DNA from: DASVAL01 sp035649575
Lineage (GTDB): Bacteria > Planctomycetota > UBA1135 > UBA2386
Direction: 5' to 3'
Length of the DNA stretch: 9,804 nt
Assembly: GCA_035649575.1 (NCBI GenBank)
Contig: DASRJH010000323.1
Location: 1-9,804, forward strand
How positions within the stretch are numbered: position 1 is the stretch's first letter; every line of letters starts with the position of its first letter. Positions 6,942-9,804 of this stretch are shown here, piece after piece. The position numbers and the translations under genes are program-made. The notes below the pieces were generated by a model that saw only the letters and a program-made list of their open reading frames with translations, did not search any database and was not told the origin of the DNA.

Positions 6942-7349
6942 TCAGGCTCCCTCGGCACGCACGCGCAGCGGCCGCCGTTGGTGTTGTTCCTGGCCGATCG
7001 GATGCCCGAAGCAGACCGAGCCTTCGCCCTCCTCCCAGCAGAACACCACGTTGCCCGTGCGGCTAACGCCGGGGATGTGGATCGTGAGCGGGTTGGGACG
7101 CAGAACAGTCATCCCGAGATCTTCGAGCTCTGCCTTGCAGGCCGCCATGGCCTCGTCGTGTTCCCAGATCCGGGCGTCGACTTCGGCCAGTTCGCCGCGC
7201 AGCCCCTCCGGGGTCACCGCCGACTCGAGCTGCTCGCGCTGGCGAGCCAGCCGGCGGCGGGCGGAGCGGCGTTCGATGAGCTCGGCGGCAATCGCCCGAA
7301 CCAACACGAGCGCCTGGTTGGCTTCCTGCAGAGTGTAGGTGCGCTTCAT
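6942..7349 (-). CDS. DUF2203 family protein
   Basis: The 135-residue protein fits the DUF2203 family, short cytoplasmic proteins of unknown function found across many bacteria. The N-terminal RTYTLQEANQALVLVRAI (3-20) is the family's opening helix. A charged helical, probably coiled-coil stretch (21-80), rich in Arg, Glu and Leu, follows. The C-terminal part LTIHIPGVSRTGNVVFCWEE (88-107) and VCFGHPIGQEQHQRRPL (112-128) match the family's conserved strand, CW and final RRPL. ATG 7349 gives exactly the expected N-terminus. It is the first gene of the minus-strand block and shares a 128-bp divergent region with ETF-QO. No ligand or enzyme site is visible. Confidence 0.85.
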   Translation of the reverse strand: MKRTYTLQEANQALVLVRAIAAELIERRSARRRLARQREQLESAVTPEGLRGELAEVDARIWEHDEAMAACKAELEDLGMTVLRPNPLTIHIPGVSRTGNVVFCWEEGEGSVCFGHPIGQEQHQRRPLRVRAEGA

Positions 7350-7477
7350 GGAACTGGTGAGGGGATTCGACCGCCGCTGAGATCGCCTGGGCAGCAGTAG
7401 ATGTTGCGGGGATCTGTCAGGGTTCTGTAGTGTGACGATGAGCGGCGGTTACCTAGCTGCCTACGAACGAAAAACCC
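7350..7477. promoter_or_regulatory. Divergent promoter region flanked by a 9-bp inverted repeat
   Basis: This 128-bp region lies between the divergent DUF2203 and ETF-QO starts and is less GC-rich than the genes. ACCGCCGCT (7370-7378) and AGCGGCGGT (7441-7449) form a perfect inverted repeat 62 nt apart, flanking a possible ETF-QO promoter: TTGCGG at 7404-7409, an 18-nt spacer and TAGTGT at 7428-7433. The -10 match is poor. The repeat could be a pair of half-sites for a looping regulator or a coincidence. Confidence 0.3.
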
Positions 7478-9196
7478 ATGACCGAACGCGATCTGATGCA
7501 GTTCGACGTCGTGATTGTCGGCGCCGGGCCTGCCGGACTCTGTACGGCAATCCACCTAGGGAACCTCATCGAGCGGCACAATTCTGCGGTCCAGAGCTCG
7601 GGGCAGGGCCAGCGGCTGTCGCCCGAGATCTGCGTGATCGAGAAGGCGGCCGAGATCGGGGCTCATTCGCTGTCCGGGGCCGTCATGGACCCGCGAGCGC
7701 TCGATGCCTTGCTGCCCGGCTGGCGCACGATGGAGCCCAAGGCCCCGGTCGAAGCCGAGGTCAACACCGACTACGCGCTGTGGCTGACGGCCCGCGGCGG
7801 CATGCGGATGCCGATCACCCCGCCCCCTCTTCGGAACCACGGCAACTTCGTCGTTTCGCTGAACAGGGTGGTGAAGTGGCTCGGCGGCATCGCCGAATCG
7901 AAAGGCATTCAGGTGTTTCCCGGTTTTCCGGGGGCCGTACTGCGGCGCGACGGCGCCAAGGTCACGGGCGTGCAGCTCGCCGACGCCGGCGTCGACAAGC
8001 ACGGCAAGAGGAAGGGCAACTACCAGCCCGGTGGCATCCTCGCCGGCAAGCTGGTCGTGCTGGCGGAGGGCAGCCGCGGCTCGATGACGAAGCAGCTCGT
8101 GGCCGACCTTGGGCTTCAGGGCAAGAACCCGCAGGTCTACGCGATCGGCGCGAAGGAGGTCTGGGAGGTCCCCAATGGCCAGTGCCCACCCGGGCTCGTC
8201 GTGCACACGATGGGCTATCCGCTCGACGGCAACACGTTCGGCGGCGGTTGGGTTTACGGAATGGGCGAACGGCAAGCCGGCAAGAACCTTGTTTCGGTTG
8301 GCCTCGTCGTCGGCCTCGACTACCGCGATCCGACGATGGACGCGCACCGCAAGCTGCAGCTCATGAAGCTGAACCCGAGGATCGCGGCGTTCCTGCGCGG
8401 GGGCAAGATGCTGCACTACGGGGCCAAGTCGCTGCCCGAAGGTGGCCTCTACTCGATGCCGAAGCACCACGGCGATGGCTTCGTCATCGTGGGCGACAGC
8501 GCTGGCCTCATGAACAGCATGCGCTTGAAGGGCATCCACCTCGCGATGCGCAGCGGCATGCTCGCCGCCGAGACTGCCCTCGAGTGCCTGAAGAAAGACG
8601 ACTTCTCAGCGGCCGCGACGGCGCACTACGCGGTGGCGCTGCAGAAGGACTGGGTGCACGACGAACTCCGGCAGTGCCGCAACTTCCACCAGGGGTTCCA
8701 CAAGGGGCGGTTCCTGGGTCTCGTCAACGCCGGTTTCGCGCAGTTTTTCGGCGGCAAGGGCATGTTCTGGTCGGATGAGCTCGCGAGCAACGCGGGCCAC
8801 ACCTACATGCAGAAGGTCGGCCAGTACTTCGGTGGCGCGGGCAAGCCGAAGCTCGACAAGTTGGCCGATGACGGCGTGCTCACCTTCGACAAGCTCACGT
8901 CGGTCTACAGCTCGGGTACGATGCACGAAGAAGATCAGCCGTGCCACCTCGTCGTCACCGAGCCGGACCTCTGTTCGACGCGCTGCGTCGAGGAGTTCGG
9001 CAACCCTTGCCAGCACTTCTGCCCTGCTTCGGTCTACGAGATGGAAGCGAAGCCGGGCAGGAAGCACGGCATCGACCTCAAGATCAACGCGAGCAACTGC
9101 GTGCACTGCAAGACCTGCGACATCATGGACCCCTACCAGGTGATCAACTGGGTGACGCCCGAGGGCGGCGGGGGACCCAACTACCAGAACCTGTGA
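7478..9196 (+). CDS. Electron transfer flavoprotein-ubiquinone oxidoreductase (ETF-QO)
   Basis: ETF-QO is a membrane-associated FAD and 4Fe-4S enzyme that takes electrons from reduced ETF (fed by acyl-CoA and amino-acid dehydrogenases) and reduces the quinone pool. The 572-residue length is normal. The FAD Rossmann motif VVIVGAGPAGL is at 11-21, the second FAD contact VGDSAGLMNS is at 338-347, and the quinone-site/amphipathic region LKGIHLAMRSGMLAAE is at 350-365. The cluster ligands are C515 in HFCPASVYE and C541, C544 and C547 in NCVHCKTC, followed by the family ending INWVTPEGGGGPNYQNL. Extra cysteines C499, C503 and C511 precede the first ligand, as in one bacterial subtype. ATG 7478 is chosen; ATG 7496 is in frame but shortens the N-terminus. 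No etfAB or acyl-CoA dehydrogenase genes are beside it, so its ETF partner must be encoded elsewhere. Confidence 0.95.
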   Translation: MTERDLMQFDVVIVGAGPAGLCTAIHLGNLIERHNSAVQSSGQGQRLSPEICVIEKAAEIGAHSLSGAVMDPRALDALLPGWRTMEPKAPVEAEVNTDYALWLTARGGMRMPITPPPLRNHGNFVVSLNRVVKWLGGIAESKGIQVFPGFPGAVLRRDGAKVTGVQLADAGVDKHGKRKGNYQPGGILAGKLVVLAEGSRGSMTKQLVADLGLQGKNPQVYAIGAKEVWEVPNGQCPPGLVVHTMGYPLDGNTFGGGWVYGMGERQAGKNLVSVGLVVGLDYRDPTMDAHRKLQLMKLNPRIAAFLRGGKMLHYGAKSLPEGGLYSMPKHHGDGFVIVGDSAGLMNSMRLKGIHLAMRSGMLAAETALECLKKDDFSAAATAHYAVALQKDWVHDELRQCRNFHQGFHKGRFLGLVNAGFAQFFGGKGMFWSDELASNAGHTYMQKVGQYFGGAGKPKLDKLADDGVLTFDKLTSVYSSGTMHEEDQPCHLVVTEPDLCSTRCVEEFGNPCQHFCPASVYEMEAKPGRKHGIDLKINASNCVHCKTCDIMDPYQVINWVTPEGGGGPNYQNL

Positions 9197-9198
9197 CC

Positions 9199-9248
9199 GC
9201 GGATCCCCAGCCCCCGCGGCAGAGCGGATCACGAGCCCCCGCGGCAGA
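9199..9248. repeat. Two tandem 25-bp repeats after ETF-QO
   Basis: Two adjacent 25-bp units (9199-9223 and 9224-9248) begin GCGGATC and end AGCCCCCGCGGCAGA; they differ at two positions. They start 3 nt past the ETF-QO stop. Each unit contains CCGCGG, and a third CCGCGG is at 9197-9202, so the copies can pair with one another as a hairpin. This is probably a local duplication and possibly a 3' structure for the ETF-QO message. The remaining part of 9197-9377 shows nothing I recognise. Confidence 0.75.
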
Positions 9249-9362
9249 AAGGAGACGGCCGACGCAACTTCCCGGTTGCCACGCTGCCACGCCCTCGCGT
9301 CGCTTGCCCTCGTTGCTGCGCCGACCGTCGCCAACCAAGTGGATCGAGCCGCGTACTTTCTC

Positions 9363-9393
9363 GCAGGATTTGCGCAGTTATCGCAAAGCCTGC
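9363..9393. terminator. 12-bp stem-loop at the end of the methyltransferase gene
   Basis: GCAGGATTTGCG (9363-9374) and CGCAAAGCCTGC (9382-9393) pair with one mismatch around a 7-nt loop, and the TAA stop of the minus-strand gene lies in the loop. It is between two converging genes. There is no U-tract, so it may be a bidirectional barrier, or partly reflect coding constraint because one arm encodes the last residues, LQALR. Confidence 0.4.
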
Positions 9394-9804
9394 AGACGCG
9401 TGCGATGGACCAGCACATCCAACGGCCCATGGCCACCGCGGCACCGCACCAGCGCGTGCGTGAGTTCCACACGTTCCTCGTCGGTGAGCGAGAACGAGGG
9501 CGCGAACACGTCGACGAGGTCGGCCGGCGTCGCGGGGTGCAACAAGTGCGCGCCGAGCACACCGTGCACGCCCCGCAGCCCGGCGTTGCGCAGGACCACC
9601 GCGAGCGTGTCGTCGCCGATCCCGAGCAGCGGCTCGTAGCGTGAGCGCGGCCAGTCGAGCTGCTGCCACGCCAGACAGAGGTCTGGCACCATGTCGGGTC
9701 CCGGAACGTCGACGACGAGTCGACCACCGGGGCGCAGGTTCCTGAGCGACAGCTCCGCGAATGCGCCGCCCGGCAGCAGCGGTCCCGTGGCCGGTGCGAC
9801 CAGC
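9378..9804 (-). CDS. Class I SAM-dependent methyltransferase, C-terminal part, 5' end cut by window edge
   Basis: Only the last 141 residues are in the window; the frame runs open through the right edge. The visible part starts in the middle of a Rossmann-like methyltransferase: AFAELSLRNLRPGGRLVVDVPG (residues about 14-35 of the fragment) is the helix, then the LRPGGRL turn and strand 5 that follow the SAM site in Methyltransf_11/25 type enzymes. The DDTLAVVLRNAGLRGVHGVLG segment is the usual next helix and strand, and a helical tail ending LQALR follows. The SAM-binding glycine motif lies outside the window, so the substrate and exact subfamily cannot be stated. It converges on ETF-QO with a 181-bp gap. 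Confidence 0.7.
   Translation of the reverse strand, partial: LVAPATGPLLPGGAFAELSLRNLRPGGRLVVDVPGPDMVPDLCLAWQQLDWPRSRYEPLLGIGDDTLAVVLRNAGLRGVHGVLGAHLLHPATPADLVDVFAPSFSLTDEERVELTHALVRCRGGHGPLDVLVHRTRLQALR

Noticed and set aside
6839..6958. Longer Dabb protein starting at 6958
   Set aside because: It would overlap the DUF2203 gene and add 40 residues unlike the family; MFHC at 6838 is the standard N-terminus.

Overview
This is a GC-rich chromosomal window, roughly two-thirds G+C by eye, densely packed with bacterial housekeeping and metabolic genes. I suggest Planctomycetota. The inference rests on a secreted prenyltransferase/terpene-cyclase-like toroid protein of a kind common in that phylum, and on the near absence of Shine-Dalgarno sequences at otherwise convincing starts. 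There is no marker gene, so this is moderate confidence; another high-GC Gram-negative lineage such as Myxococcota is possible. The gmhA-type isomerase suggests a heptose-containing envelope glycan.

Layout, left to right: (1) a glycerophosphodiester phosphodiesterase on the minus strand, cut by the left edge. (2) A divergent plus-strand pair, a small four-helix membrane protein and a GmhA-like sedoheptulose-7-phosphate isomerase, 15 bp apart. (3) A minus-strand membrane-anchored DUF4384-like protein converging on gmhA, and divergent from it a secreted alpha/alpha-toroid protein on the plus strand. (4) A five-gene minus-strand block read from right to left: DUF2203 protein, Dabb (stress-responsive A/B barrel) protein, malate dehydrogenase, TSUP/TauE-SafE permease and YdfG-like short-chain dehydrogenase. 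mdh and the permease are 5 bp apart and probably co-translated. (5) A divergent plus-strand electron transfer flavoprotein-ubiquinone oxidoreductase. (6) A converging minus-strand class I SAM methyltransferase, cut by the right edge.

The genes do not form one obvious system. mdh (malate/oxaloacetate, NADH) and ETF-QO (electrons from acyl-CoA and amino-acid dehydrogenases into the quinone pool) are central catabolism, and the permease beside mdh may carry a related organic or sulfur-containing anion. GmhA and GDPD touch envelope glycan and glycerophospholipid turnover. The toroid and DUF4384 proteins are probably extracytoplasmic and share a divergent control region with a perfect palindrome.

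No gene-free stretch exceeds 300 bp; the longest (9197-9377) holds a 2 x 25 bp tandem repeat. Several genes end in GC-rich hairpins without a U-tract. I see no tRNA, rRNA, CRISPR array, insertion sequence, phage or toxin-antitoxin gene, and nothing that I can defend as a previously undescribed system.
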